Positions 16,662 through 23,444 of a stretch of DNA of 37,959 bases are shown in pieces. The position numbers and the translations under genes were made by a program. The stretch comes from Streptomyces sp. ISL-94. GTDB taxonomy: Bacteria > Actinomycetota > Actinomycetes > Streptomycetales > Streptomycetaceae. Numbering within the stretch: the stretch's first letter is position 1; each line of letters opens with the position of its first letter. Where the stretch lies: assembly GCF_018614075.1 (NCBI RefSeq), contig NZ_JAGGOZ010000051.1:1-37959 (forward strand), read 5' to 3'. A model generated the notes under the pieces. That model was not told where the DNA came from, did no database searches, and saw only the letters and a program-made list of their open reading frames with translations.

Positions 16662-16844
16662 CTGATAACCGGCCTGCGCCTGTGCCCCGAAGACCGCCCG
16701 TGCCAGGAGAAGACGCCGCGCGGGAAGCGGATGCACCAGCAGGGCGACGACGCCCACCTGACGTCGGACGGCATGGCGTACGCCACTCCGTGGCTAGAGC
16801 ACCAGCTGCACAAGGCCGTCGACGCGCAGCAGAAGCCCGCCTGA
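16662..16844 (+). pseudogene. C-terminal remnant resembling an SGNH hydrolase/acyltransferase
   Basis: The frame gives LITGLRLCPEDRPCQEKTPR, then GDDAHLTSDGMAYATPWLEH and ends QQKPA with TGA at 16842. The pattern CPxxxPC followed by a DxxHLT motif and xxPWL looks like the tail of the SGNH domain of OafA-type acyltransferases, where the Asp and His complete the catalytic site. No in-frame start with a ribosome site lies upstream, and the frame runs back into the previous gene. I read it as a decayed fragment. A short protein from ATG 16731 is conceivable but unlikely. Together with the hairpin at 16854 it accounts for most of the 365-bp gap here. Confidence 0.45.
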
Positions 16845-16853
16845 CCGCGGCCT

Positions 16854-16888
16854 CCCGCCGGCGGCGCCTTACCGGCACCACCGGCGGG
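16854..16888 (+). terminator. Hairpin CCCGCCGG...CCGGCGGG
   Basis: Perfect 8-bp arms around a 19-nt loop, 10 nt past the remnant's stop and about 90 bp before the LLM gene. It probably was the terminator of the now decayed gene. Confidence 0.55.
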
Positions 16889-16976
16889 TACCGGCCTCCT
16901 CCCCTGACGCCCCCTCACCTTTCGTAAGCTCACCCCGTACCGTTGCGGTTCCCACGTCTCGGAGGTGCCTGAAGCC

Positions 16977-17837
16977 ATGCGGATCGCCACGACCGTCTTC
17001 CTCACCGACCGCACCGTCTCGCCCGTCCGCCTCGCCCGGAGCCTGGAGGAGCGGGGCTTCTCCGGCCTCTACCTCCCCGAGCACACGCACATCCCGGTCA
17101 CCCGCGACACCGGCGCGCCCATGGGCGGCGAGCTCCCCGAGATGTACGGGCGCACCCTCGACCCCTTCGTGGCCCTGGCGCAGGCCGCCGCCGTGACCGA
17201 GCGGCTCCGCCTCGGCACCGGGATCACCCTGGTCGCCCAGCACGACCCGATCGACCTCGCGAAGCAGATCGCCACGCTGGACCACCTGTCCGGCGGCCGC
17301 TTCACCCTCGGCATCGGATACGGCTGGAACGTGGAGGAAGCCGCCGACCACGGCGTCGAGTGGGGCACCCGCCGGGAGCTGGTCCGCGACCGGATGGCGC
17401 TGATGCGCGCCCTGTGGGCCCCCGAGCCCACGGCGTACGTCGGCGAGTTCTCCTCGGTCCAGGCCAGCGCCGCCCACCCCAAGCCGGTCCAGGCCCCGCG
17501 CGAACTGGGCCCCGGCGTCCCCCTCTACGGCCCCCGCACCCTGATCGGCGGCGCGGCCGGCCCGAAGCTCTTCACCGCCATCGCCGACCACGCCGACGGC
17601 TGGCTCCCGATCGGCGGCCGCGGCCTGTCCGAGTCCATGCCGGTGCTGCGCGAGATCTGGGAAACCGCGGGCCGCGACCCGAAGACCCTCCAAGTGATCC
17701 CGTACGCCGTCCAGCCCACCCCTGGCAAGCTGTCCCACTACGCCGACCTCGGCCTGGAGGAGATCGTCCTCCAGCTCCCCTCGGCCGGAGAGCCGGAGAT
17801 CCTGCGCGCCCTGGACGACTTCGCCCAGTACCTCTGA
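16977..17837 (+). CDS. LLM-class (luciferase-like) oxidoreductase, likely F420-dependent
   Basis: A 286-residue luciferase-like TIM-barrel enzyme. Hallmarks are MRIATTVFLTD at the N-terminus, GFSGLYLPEHTHIPV near 30, RLRLGTGITLVAQHDPIDLA near 80 and TLDHLSGGRFTLGIGYGWNV near 100, which is the strand and loop that bind the deazaflavin phosphate side. The fold is shared by FMN and F420 enzymes; the GIGYGWN loop is common in actinobacterial F420-type members, so F420 is the better guess. Substrate unknown. ATG at 16977 is chosen over GTG at 16965, because GGAGG at 16961 would abut that GTG but sits 11 nt from the ATG. It stands alone, with the toxin-antitoxin pair 86 bp downstream. Confidence 0.88.
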   Translation: MRIATTVFLTDRTVSPVRLARSLEERGFSGLYLPEHTHIPVTRDTGAPMGGELPEMYGRTLDPFVALAQAAAVTERLRLGTGITLVAQHDPIDLAKQIATLDHLSGGRFTLGIGYGWNVEEAADHGVEWGTRRELVRDRMALMRALWAPEPTAYVGEFSSVQASAAHPKPVQAPRELGPGVPLYGPRTLIGGAAGPKLFTAIADHADGWLPIGGRGLSESMPVLREIWETAGRDPKTLQVIPYAVQPTPGKLSHYADLGLEEIVLQLPSAGEPEILRALDDFAQYL

Positions 17838-17898
17838 CCTGCGGTGCGGGCCGGGGATGGAGGCGCGGGGTCCACCTTGGCGCTCGCCGAGCAGGTTC

Positions 17899-17915
17899 AT
17901 GTACATCTGGTACAT
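17899..17915. promoter_or_regulatory. YefM-type operator ATGTAC-N5-GTACAT
   Basis: Perfect 6-bp arms lie 8 bp before the antitoxin start and contain the TGTACA core that YefM/Phd-family antitoxins are known to recognise in their own promoters. Overlap with the start region fits autorepression by the antitoxin-toxin complex. Confidence 0.7.
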
Positions 17916-17922
17916 TCATTGC

Positions 17923-18204
17923 ATGAGTGAGCCTGTGATCGAGTCGATGGCAGAGGTACGCGGCCACCTTGCGGACGCCATAGACCGCGCACGCCGCGAG
18001 GGAGTTCCCACGATCATCACGCGGCGCGGCAAGCAGGAGGCCGTCGTGATCGACATCGACGAGTACCAGCGGCTTCGCCGCCTCGCCGACGAGGCCGAGG
18101 AGGCCTGGTTGACCAGCCTGGCCGACGAGGCCGAGAGCGAGGGTGTCGAGGGATCGGTGTCGCTTGAGGAGATGGCCGCCATCCTCCGGGACGAGCAGGC
18201 CTGA
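17923..18204 (+). CDS. Phd/YefM-family antitoxin
   Basis: A 93-residue type II antitoxin. The Phd/YefM fold covers the first ~60 residues (MAEVRGHLADAIDRARREGV, then PTIITRRGKQEAVVIDIDEY). It is followed by a helical acidic tail (EEAWLTSLADEAESEG) that would wrap the toxin. The N-terminal domain binds DNA as a dimer, and a YefM-type operator lies immediately upstream. ATG at 17923 has no strong ribosome site; the operator occupies the leader. The toxin gene starts 3 bp after its stop, as in a standard two-gene operon. Family assignment is confident. Confidence 0.92.
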   Translation: MSEPVIESMAEVRGHLADAIDRARREGVPTIITRRGKQEAVVIDIDEYQRLRRLADEAEEAWLTSLADEAESEGVEGSVSLEEMAAILRDEQA

Positions 18205-18207
18205 CCC

Positions 18208-18486
18208 ATGGGGTACGTCACCCGGTTCACTCCACACGCACAACGCGACTTGCTCAAGGTCCCCTGCCCGGACGCCGTGCGGATCCTGCACCGGCTCGCC
18301 GAACTGCAGAAGGCCCTCACCGCGGCGGACACGGCAGCGTTCGACATCAAACCCCTGCAAGGTCACGCCACGCGCTGGCGCCTCCGCATCGGCGACTACC
18401 GCGTGGTCTACACCGTCGAGGACGACCGGCTCATCATCTGGGTGCTGGCAGCGGGACACCGCCGCGAGGTGTATCGCGACCGCTGA
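18208..18486 (+). CDS. RelE/ParE-family toxin
   Basis: A 92-residue RelE-like protein, probably a ribosome-dependent mRNA interferase. YVTRFTPHAQRDLLKVP opens the first strand and helix. IKPLQGHATRWRLRIGDYRV is the conserved basic central sheet with R/Y residues used for catalysis in RelE. The C-terminal VYTVEDDRLIIWVLAAGHRR completes the fold. The start ATG at 18208 lies 3 bp past the antitoxin stop, with a purine-rich GGACGAGCAGG region before it inside the antitoxin gene. The last 53 bp overlap the 3' end of the convergent MFS gene, so both proteins use the same DNA for their C-termini. ParE-type activity on gyrase is less likely given the RelE-like residues. Confidence 0.9.
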   Translation: MGYVTRFTPHAQRDLLKVPCPDAVRILHRLAELQKALTAADTAAFDIKPLQGHATRWRLRIGDYRVVYTVEDDRLIIWVLAAGHRREVYRDR

Positions 18487-19684
18487 AGCGGACTCCTGGC
18501 AGGAGGAACGGGGTGGCCAGGAGCAGCACGCCGGCGATGCCGATCGCGGTGCGCGGGCCGGTGGCGGCGGCCAGGGCGCCCCACAGGGCGGTCAGTGCGG
18601 CGATGGCGGCGGTGCCCGTCACCTTCCAGGCCACCAGGACCCGCCCGATCCGCTCGGTCGGCACGCGCTGGAGGCGTTCGGTCGCGAACAGCGGGTTGAA
18701 GACACCGATGCAGGTGATCATGACCAGTTCGACGGCGATGACCAGGGCCATGCCGGCGGCGCCGGGCATGACGAAGACCAGCCCGACGGGCCACACCGCG
18801 CGCAGCGCCCCGGAGGTGAGCAGGACGCGGCGGCGGCCGTGGCGGGCTTCGAGGCGCGGGGCGATCCGGGCGCCGACGAAGCCGCCGAGGCAGGGCAGGC
18901 CGAAGGCGAGCCCGTACTGCCAGGCCGCCCAGCCCAGGTGATCCAGCAGCAGGACGGCCAGCAGCGGCTCGGTGGCCATGATCAGCGCGTTGACGGCCAC
19001 GGTGTTCCAGAACAGCGGGCGCAGCTGCCGGTCGCCGTGGATGAACCGCCAGCCCCTGACCAGGTCCGCGGCCCGGAACTTCTCGGCCCCGGCCCGCTCG
19101 GGTGTGGCTTCCTTGTGGCGGATCGCGCCGATCCCGAGCGCCGACAGCAGGAACCCCACGGCGTTGGCGGTCACGGTGACCACGGGCCCCAGGAGGCTGA
19201 CGGCCGCGCCACCCAGGGTCGGGCCGACCGCCGTGGCGGTCCAGGCGGTCGACTCGAAGCGGCCGTTGGCCACCAGCAGCTGGTCCGGCCGCACGAGCTG
19301 CTTGAGGTAGGCCCCGCCTGCGGCGGTGAACGCGATGTTCGCTGCCGAGCCGATCACCGAGACGACCAGCAGCTGCGTGTAGGTCAGCCGGCCGGCGAAG
19401 TAGGCGACCGGAATCGTCAGCAGGGCCCCGAACCGCACCAGGTCAGCGGCGATCATGACCGGTTTCTTGCGCTGCGCCTCGACCCACGGGCCGAGCGGGA
19501 GCGCGAGGAGCGCGCCGACCGCCAGGCCGGCAGCCGCCAGGGCAGAGACCGCGGCCGGGCCGACGTGGAGCACCTGGATCGCGATCAGCGGGAACGCACC
19601 GAACCCCAACCAGGTGCCGGCCGTGGAGGCGGTGAACGCCGACCACAGCCATCCGAACGAGCGCCCGAGCTGCTGCCGCGCCAT
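18434..19684 (-). CDS. MFS transporter, drug-efflux type
   Basis: A 416-residue major facilitator, like the MFS_3/EntS-type exporters with 10-12 membrane segments. It opens FGWLWSAFTASTAGTWLGFG with a Thr/Ser-rich first helix. The cytoplasmic loop LGPWVEAQRKKPVMIAADLV is the signature between helices 2 and 3. The second half has ARIAPRLEARHGRRRVLL as its counterpart. Substrate unknown; exporters of this type often carry siderophores, macrolides or other small molecules. ATG at 19684 has GGGGAGG 6 nt upstream. The final 18 residues overlap the toxin gene on the other strand. It lies 22 bp downstream of the RsbW-like gene on the same strand, so cotranscription is likely. Confidence 0.92.
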   Translation of the reverse strand: MARQQLGRSFGWLWSAFTASTAGTWLGFGAFPLIAIQVLHVGPAAVSALAAAGLAVGALLALPLGPWVEAQRKKPVMIAADLVRFGALLTIPVAYFAGRLTYTQLLVVSVIGSAANIAFTAAGGAYLKQLVRPDQLLVANGRFESTAWTATAVGPTLGGAAVSLLGPVVTVTANAVGFLLSALGIGAIRHKEATPERAGAEKFRAADLVRGWRFIHGDRQLRPLFWNTVAVNALIMATEPLLAVLLLDHLGWAAWQYGLAFGLPCLGGFVGARIAPRLEARHGRRRVLLTSGALRAVWPVGLVFVMPGAAGMALVIAVELVMITCIGVFNPLFATERLQRVPTERIGRVLVAWKVTGTAAIAALTALWGALAAATGPRTAIGIAGVLLLATPFLLPGVRFSGRDTPRGGVPLPAPR

Positions 19685-19706
19685 GGCGAACCTCCCCTTC
19701 GTTCCT

Positions 19707-20144
19707 CTACCGGACGCCGCCCGCCGGCGTGATCTCGGCCCAGACAGTCTTGCCGATCAGGCGGTCGAGCACGCCCCAGTCGGTGGCCACGGCGTCGACG
19801 ATACGGAGGCCGTAGCCCGTTTCGGCCTGGTAGGCGTGCGGCTGGAGGGCGGGGCGGCGGTCGCGGCGGGCATCGGAGACCTCGATGCGGAGGAGGCCCG
19901 TCAGCAGGGTCATGCGCAGTTCGAAGTCCCGGCCGGGAACGCGGCCGTGGGTGACGGCGTTGGCGGCCAGCTCGGCGACGAGGAGCCCGGCGTCGGCGGA
20001 GAGCGCGGTGGACTCGGGGATCCCCCACTCGTGCAGTTCCACGAGGGCCAGCTGCCGGGCGAGCCGGGCCCCGCGGTGGGTGGCAGAGAAACGCTGAGTG
20101 AACATGCGTACGAAGGTCACGGCGGGGCCGGAGGGTGCGGTCAT
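19707..20144 (-). CDS. RsbW-like ATP-binding protein (anti-sigma/regulatory kinase fold)
   Basis: About 145 residues of GHKL ATPase fold. LLVAELAANAVTHG (about 65-78) is the N-box, VSDARRDRRP the G1-like stretch and ETGYGLRIVDAVATDWGV the G2 box. Streptomyces has dozens of such small proteins, many encoded beside XRE and DUF397 genes as here. They are thought to act as anti-sigma or partner-switching kinases. ATG at 20144 gives MTAPSGPAVTFVRMF, the usual N-terminus; a GTG at 20189 would add 15 residues. No strong ribosome site is seen for either. It is divergent from the XRE gene across about 100 bp containing a palindrome. Confidence 0.85.
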   Translation of the reverse strand: MTAPSGPAVTFVRMFTQRFSATHRGARLARQLALVELHEWGIPESTALSADAGLLVAELAANAVTHGRVPGRDFELRMTLLTGLLRIEVSDARRDRRPALQPHAYQAETGYGLRIVDAVATDWGVLDRLIGKTVWAEITPAGGVR

Positions 20145-20202
20145 GGTGCACAACGTCCCGTGCGACCAGGGGAGTTCCCAGCACGTCACCTACTACTTTT
20201 CA

Positions 20203-20229
20203 ACTGTACGAGTCCACTCTCTGGACAGT
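20203..20229. promoter_or_regulatory. Nested palindromes in the divergent ATPase/XRE spacer
   Basis: GTCCA-CTCTC-TGGAC (20212-20226) is nested with outer arms ACTGT (20203) and ACAGT (20225). The site lies midway between the two divergent starts and is AT-richer than its surroundings. The XRE protein encoded 42 bp downstream is the natural candidate to bind it. Confidence 0.5.
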
Positions 20230-20270
20230 AGCGGTCACCGTCCGTGAACCTGGCTGCGGAGGTGACCGCG

Positions 20271-21107
20271 ATGACGCATGCCGACGAGAGCGGTGACGGC
20301 GAGGTCGAGCCGGACAACGACCTACGGAACTTCGGGGAGATGGTCAAGGCCTCCCGCAAACGGGCCCGCCTGACCCAGGAGCGGCTGGCCGAGGCGATCC
20401 GCTACTCGGTGCAGTACGTCGGCTCGGTCGAGCAGGGCCGACGCCATCCGTCGACGCGGTTCGTCGACCGGGCGGAGGTGGCACTGGACACGTACGGCGT
20501 GCTGCGCATCGCCGCGCAGCAGATGGCCCGGAAGCGGGGGCTGGCGAGGTGGTTCCGCAGGTGGGCGGAGCTGGAGGAGAAGGCCCGCACCCTCAATACC
20601 TACGAATCACGGTCGATTCCTGGCCTGTTACAGACCGAGGCCTACGCCCGCGCCCTGGTCGAGGCCGTCCTGCCGCCGCCCACCGCCGAGGAGGCGGAGG
20701 CCCGCATCACGGCCCGGCTGAACCGGCAGCGACTCCTGTACCGGACTCCGTACACGGTCTTCAGCTTCATCATCGACGAGGCGGTGATCCTCCGGCAGAC
20801 CGGCGGCCCCGAGGTGACCCGCGAGCTGATCGACCACCTGCTGGAGTGTGCCCGGCTGCCCAACGTCGATCTGCAGGTCATGCCGCTGGTCAGCCCCGAG
20901 CATGCGGGCCTCGGCGGCTCCTTCCAACTCCTCGAAACCGAGGATCACGAATGGGCGGGGTACAGCGAGGGCCAGCAGTCGGGCCGGGTGCTGACCGACC
21001 TGAAAGACGTAAGCCTCCTTCACCAGCGGTATGCCAAACTTCGCATCCAGGCCCTCAATCCTGCGGATACCGTGGGCCTGTTGATGCGATTGCGAGGATC
21101 CCTGTGA
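20271..21107 (+). CDS. XRE-family regulator with DUF5753, carrying a TTA codon
   Basis: A 278-residue paralogue of the regulator at 6989. The helix-turn-helix is at about 20-75 (GEMVKASRKRARLTQERLAE then YSVQYVGSVEQGRRHPS). DUF5753 follows with YESRSIPGLLQTEAYARALV and NVDLQVMPLVSPEHAGLGGS. ATG at 20271 is chosen because GCGGAGG lies 8 nt upstream; GTG at 20244 is an alternative. The leucine codon at 20628-20630 is TTA, which in Streptomyces needs the bldA tRNA and so ties expression to late growth. The DUF397 gene overlaps its stop by 4 bp (GTGA). With the RsbW-like gene it forms the trio known from the abaA and whiJ-type loci. Confidence 0.92.
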   Translation: MTHADESGDGEVEPDNDLRNFGEMVKASRKRARLTQERLAEAIRYSVQYVGSVEQGRRHPSTRFVDRAEVALDTYGVLRIAAQQMARKRGLARWFRRWAELEEKARTLNTYESRSIPGLLQTEAYARALVEAVLPPPTAEEAEARITARLNRQRLLYRTPYTVFSFIIDEAVILRQTGGPEVTRELIDHLLECARLPNVDLQVMPLVSPEHAGLGGSFQLLETEDHEWAGYSEGQQSGRVLTDLKDVSLLHQRYAKLRIQALNPADTVGLLMRLRGSL

Positions 21108-21412
21108 ACAGCTCCCGACTCCGGTGGTTCAAGAGCAGCTACAGCAGTGGTGACGGCGACAGCTGCGTCGAGATCGCGCTCTCCTGGCACAAGTCGACGT
21201 ACAGCGGCAGTCAGGGTGACAGCTGCGTGGAGGTCGCCCTCCCCTGGCACAAGTCCACCCACAGCAGCGGCGACGGCGACGACTGCGTCGAGGTCGCCGC
21301 CTGCGCCGACACCATCCACATCCGGGACTCCAAGGTGACGGCCGGCCCCGAGCTGGCGGTCAGCCCCGGCGCCTGGACCGGTTTCCTCGGCGGGGTCACG
21401 GGCGCCCGCTGA
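21104..21412 (+). CDS. DUF397 protein with triplicated N-terminal motif
   Basis: A 102-residue DUF397 protein, longer than the usual 60-70. The N-terminal motif appears three times in exact 20-residue steps: RWFKSSYSSGDGDSCVEIAL, SWHKSTYSGSQGDSCVEVAL, then PWHKSTHSSGDGDDCVEVAA. After it comes the single normal C-terminal part IHIRDSKVTAGPELAVSPGAWTG with a Phe ending. The GTG start overlaps the XRE stop (GTGA), so translation is coupled. It probably partners the XRE protein just upstream. Many actinomycete DUF397 proteins show one or two such units; three in tandem is unusual and offers extra contact surfaces. DNA identity between units indicates duplication within this gene. Confidence 0.92.
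   Translation: MNSSRLRWFKSSYSSGDGDSCVEIALSWHKSTYSGSQGDSCVEVALPWHKSTHSSGDGDDCVEVAACADTIHIRDSKVTAGPELAVSPGAWTGFLGGVTGAR
21122..21301. repeat. Three 60-bp tandem units in the DUF397 gene
   Basis: Units at 21122-21181, 21182-21241 and 21242-21301 each encode one W(F/H)KSxxSxxxGDxCVExA motif. The second and third share long identical runs, such as TGGCACAAGTC. Confidence 0.9.
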
Positions 21413-21429
21413 CTTCGTACGCTGAGGTC

Positions 21430-21828
21430 ATGATCGACTCACGTACCCACATCCGTGTCGCCCGGCCCTCCCTCGACCTGAAGGCCGCCGAGCGGTTCTA
21501 CGTCGACGGGCTCGGGCTCCAGCTCCAGTGGCGCAGTACCGAGAGTGTGCCCGGTGAGCACGACCTGCTGATGGTCGGACCGGCCGGGGGCGGCTGGCAC
21601 TTCGAGCTCACCCGGGACGCCGGGAACCCGATCGCGCCCGCGCCCACCGTCGACGACCTCTTCGTGGTCTACCTGGGCGAGGCGCCGGACGAGGGCCTCG
21701 TCCAGCGCCTCGTCGACCACGGCGGGACCCGGGTCGCCGCCCACAACCCGTACTGGGACGAGTGGGGGGTCACCGTCGAGGACCCCGACGGCTACCGGCT
21801 CGTGCTCTGCTCCCGCACCTGGGGCTGA
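21430..21828 (+). CDS. VOC-family (glyoxalase-fold) protein
   Basis: A 132-residue vicinal-oxygen-chelate protein with two beta-alpha-beta-beta-beta modules. HIRVARPSLDLKAAERFYVD is the first module with its His metal-ligand position. GGGWHFELTRD and YLGEAPDEGLVQRLVDHGG follow. VEDPDGYRLVLCSR carries the typical DPDGxxxxL ending. Such proteins include lyases, dioxygenases and drug-binding resistance proteins; the substrate is unknown. ATG at 21430 has GAGG only 2 nt away, so initiation may be weak. It is 17 bp after the DUF397 gene and may be cotranscribed with it. Confidence 0.85.
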   Translation: MIDSRTHIRVARPSLDLKAAERFYVDGLGLQLQWRSTESVPGEHDLLMVGPAGGGWHFELTRDAGNPIAPAPTVDDLFVVYLGEAPDEGLVQRLVDHGGTRVAAHNPYWDEWGVTVEDPDGYRLVLCSRTWG

Positions 21829-21838
21829 GCGGTCTTCG

Positions 21839-22633
21839 CTACCCGGCCGCCCAGAACTGCGCCAGGGCCGCCTCCTTGTAGGGCGCCGGACTCACGCTCA
21901 GGTCCCCGGCGAAGGGGCGGTCCAGCGCCATCACCAGGAGCAGGCTGAAGCCGATCAGCCCGGACACCGCCGCTACGAAGAGCAGCTGCATCTTCAGGCT
22001 GCGCAGCCCGAACAGGAAGGTGAGCGGGACGATGACGAGCGCGCCCCCGTACACCAGCACCTGGAGCAGGATCGGCAGCGAGGTCTCGGCCATCGTGACG
22101 CGCGCCCGGCGCTGGGCGGCGACGTCGTTGAGCCGGGTGACCGCTTCGGCGTAGAAGGTCTCGGCGCGGGTGCCCTGCGGCTCGTACGCCTGGAGGGCCT
22201 GGTAGAGGGCGCGCGTCTGGGGCGCGGTCGCGTCGTAGCTCGGCCGGCCGTCGCGCATCAGGGGCCACTGCACCTCGACGACGGCGTGCGTGTACGCGCT
22301 GACCGCCTCGTTCACCTTCGCGCGGTCGGCCGCGGGGAAGGCGTCGGCGCTGCGTACGACGAGGGCGAGGTCGGTGGCCTCGCTGGCGACGATGTTCTGG
22401 GTGTTCTCCAGCTGCGTCCACAGGGTGACGACGACGAAGGCGAGGATGATGCCGTAGATCGCGCCGAACATGCCGAGCGCGACCCCGACCATCTCGTTGT
22501 GGTCCCCCTTGGCCAGGTGCGGGAAGCGGCGGCGGGCGGCCACGCTCCCGGCCACGGCGAGGGCGGTGATGCCGCCGACGAGGAGGACGGCGATGACGAA
22601 TGTGCTGAGGTGGTTGAGCAACCAGAGGATCAT
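21839..22633 (-). CDS. DUF4239 membrane protein
   Basis: A 264-residue protein with four likely membrane segments: two at the N-terminus (FVIAVLLVGGITALAVAGSV, then VGVALGMFGAIYGIILAFVV) and two near residues 190-240. An extramembrane helical region lies between them, including the conserved VASEATDLALVVRSADAFP. This matches the DUF4239 family, which is distantly related to bestrophin-like channels. The function is unknown. ATG at 22633 begins MILWLLNHLSTFV. The small secreted-protein gene lies 37 bp upstream on the same strand, so the two may form an operon. It converges with the VOC gene, with only 10 bp between their ends. Confidence 0.82.
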   Translation of the reverse strand: MILWLLNHLSTFVIAVLLVGGITALAVAGSVAARRRFPHLAKGDHNEMVGVALGMFGAIYGIILAFVVVTLWTQLENTQNIVASEATDLALVVRSADAFPAADRAKVNEAVSAYTHAVVEVQWPLMRDGRPSYDATAPQTRALYQALQAYEPQGTRAETFYAEAVTRLNDVAAQRRARVTMAETSLPILLQVLVYGGALVIVPLTFLFGLRSLKMQLLFVAAVSGLIGFSLLLVMALDRPFAGDLSVSPAPYKEAALAQFWAAG

Positions 22634-22670
22634 GCGCTGCTCAACGAGCGCCGCCGCCGGATAGCCCGGC

Positions 22671-22937
22671 TTACTTGACCTTCGGGGGCTTCGGCAGCCC
22701 GGACAGGGCCGTGCCGGTGCCCTTCGTGGCGGAGCCGGCCGCCGCGGCGGTCACCCCGACCGCCGTCTTCGTGTCCTGGACGGCATGCCCGGGGTGGTCG
22801 ACGATCTCCTCGAGCCGCTGGGTGATCGGCGGCCCCTGAGGGGCCGATTCGTCGGCGTGCGCGGCGACGGGGGTGAGGGCGAGGGCTGCGCCCCCGGACA
22901 GGATCAGGCCGGCAAGGGTCCGCTTCATGGCAGTCAT
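22671..22937 (-). CDS. Small secreted protein
   Basis: An 88-residue protein starting MTAMKRTLAGLILSGGAALA, followed by LTPVAAHADES. This is a clear signal peptide with cleavage after AHA. The mature part of about 60 residues has a short helical stretch (ITQRLEEIVDHPGHAVQDTK) and an Ala/Gly-rich basic tail ending PKPPKVK. No family is recognised. ATG at 22937 or at 22928 could start it; the GGGACGGGC before the first favours neither strongly. It is probably transcribed with the DUF4239 gene. Confidence 0.65.
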   Translation of the reverse strand: MTAMKRTLAGLILSGGAALALTPVAAHADESAPQGPPITQRLEEIVDHPGHAVQDTKTAVGVTAAAAGSATKGTGTALSGLPKPPKVK

Positions 22938-23019
22938 GCCCGTCCCAACGACCCCACCACTCCCGGGTCACCGCCCCAGTCCCCTTTGGAGTGAGACGTC
23001 CGCAGATCCACAGCCCACC

Positions 23020-23057
23020 CATATGACGCTTGCGTAATATGCCGCACCCGTCATACT
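23020..23057 (+). promoter_or_regulatory. Promoter and 22-bp imperfect palindrome of the HigBA-like operon
   Basis: Positions 23020-23041 form a palindrome: CATAT and ATATG outside, ACGC-TT-GCGT inside, with one mismatched pair between. TTGCGT (23030-23035) and CATACT (23052-23057) with a 16-bp spacer make a good promoter. The palindrome covers its -35 box, so the antitoxin could shut the operon off by binding here. Confidence 0.65.
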
Positions 23058-23072
23058 GGGAAGGGAAGGTCC

Positions 23073-23444
23073 GTGGACTGGGAAGTGATCGTCGTGGAGC
23101 CTGCTCTTTCCTGGCTGCACGCTCTGCGCCAAGACGACCGAGCTACGCTGATCCAGATCAGCAAGGCCATCACCGCTCTGCGGCAAGAAGGACCGGCCAT
23201 GGGCCGCCCCCTCGTGGACACGGTCAAGGGGTCCCGGCTGGCCAACCTCAAGGAGCTTCGCCCTGGGTCGGTCGGCGCCAGCGAAGTGCGGCTGCTGTTC
23301 GTCTTCGACCCGCTGCGGCGCGCGGTGTTCCTCGTCGGCGGGGACAAGGCGGGCGATTGGCAGGGGTGGTACCGCTCCGCGATCCCCCGGGCCGAGCAGG
23401 CATACGAGGATTACCTGACGCAACCGGAGGAGGACACACCATGA
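23073..23444 (+). CDS. HigB/RelE-like toxin (phage-derived Gp49-like)
   Basis: A 123-residue type II toxin of the HigB/Gp49 branch of the RelE superfamily, probably an mRNA interferase. The N-terminal WEVIVVEPALSWLHALRQDD and the helix ATLIQISKAITALRQEGP match. The core GRPLVDTVKGSRLANLKELR, then VRLLFVFDPLRRAVFLVGGD and an acidic C-terminus complete the family pattern. GTG at 23073 has GGAAGG 3 nt upstream. The toxin gene comes first and overlaps the antitoxin gene by 4 bp (ATGA), the order typical of higBA modules. Confidence 0.9.
   Translation: MDWEVIVVEPALSWLHALRQDDRATLIQISKAITALRQEGPAMGRPLVDTVKGSRLANLKELRPGSVGASEVRLLFVFDPLRRAVFLVGGDKAGDWQGWYRSAIPRAEQAYEDYLTQPEEDTP

Noticed and set aside
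14686..16881. 731-residue minus-strand frame opposite the ADP-ribosylglycohydrolase-like gene
   Set aside because: Repeat-rich antisense frame; the plus-strand product has a recognisable fold.
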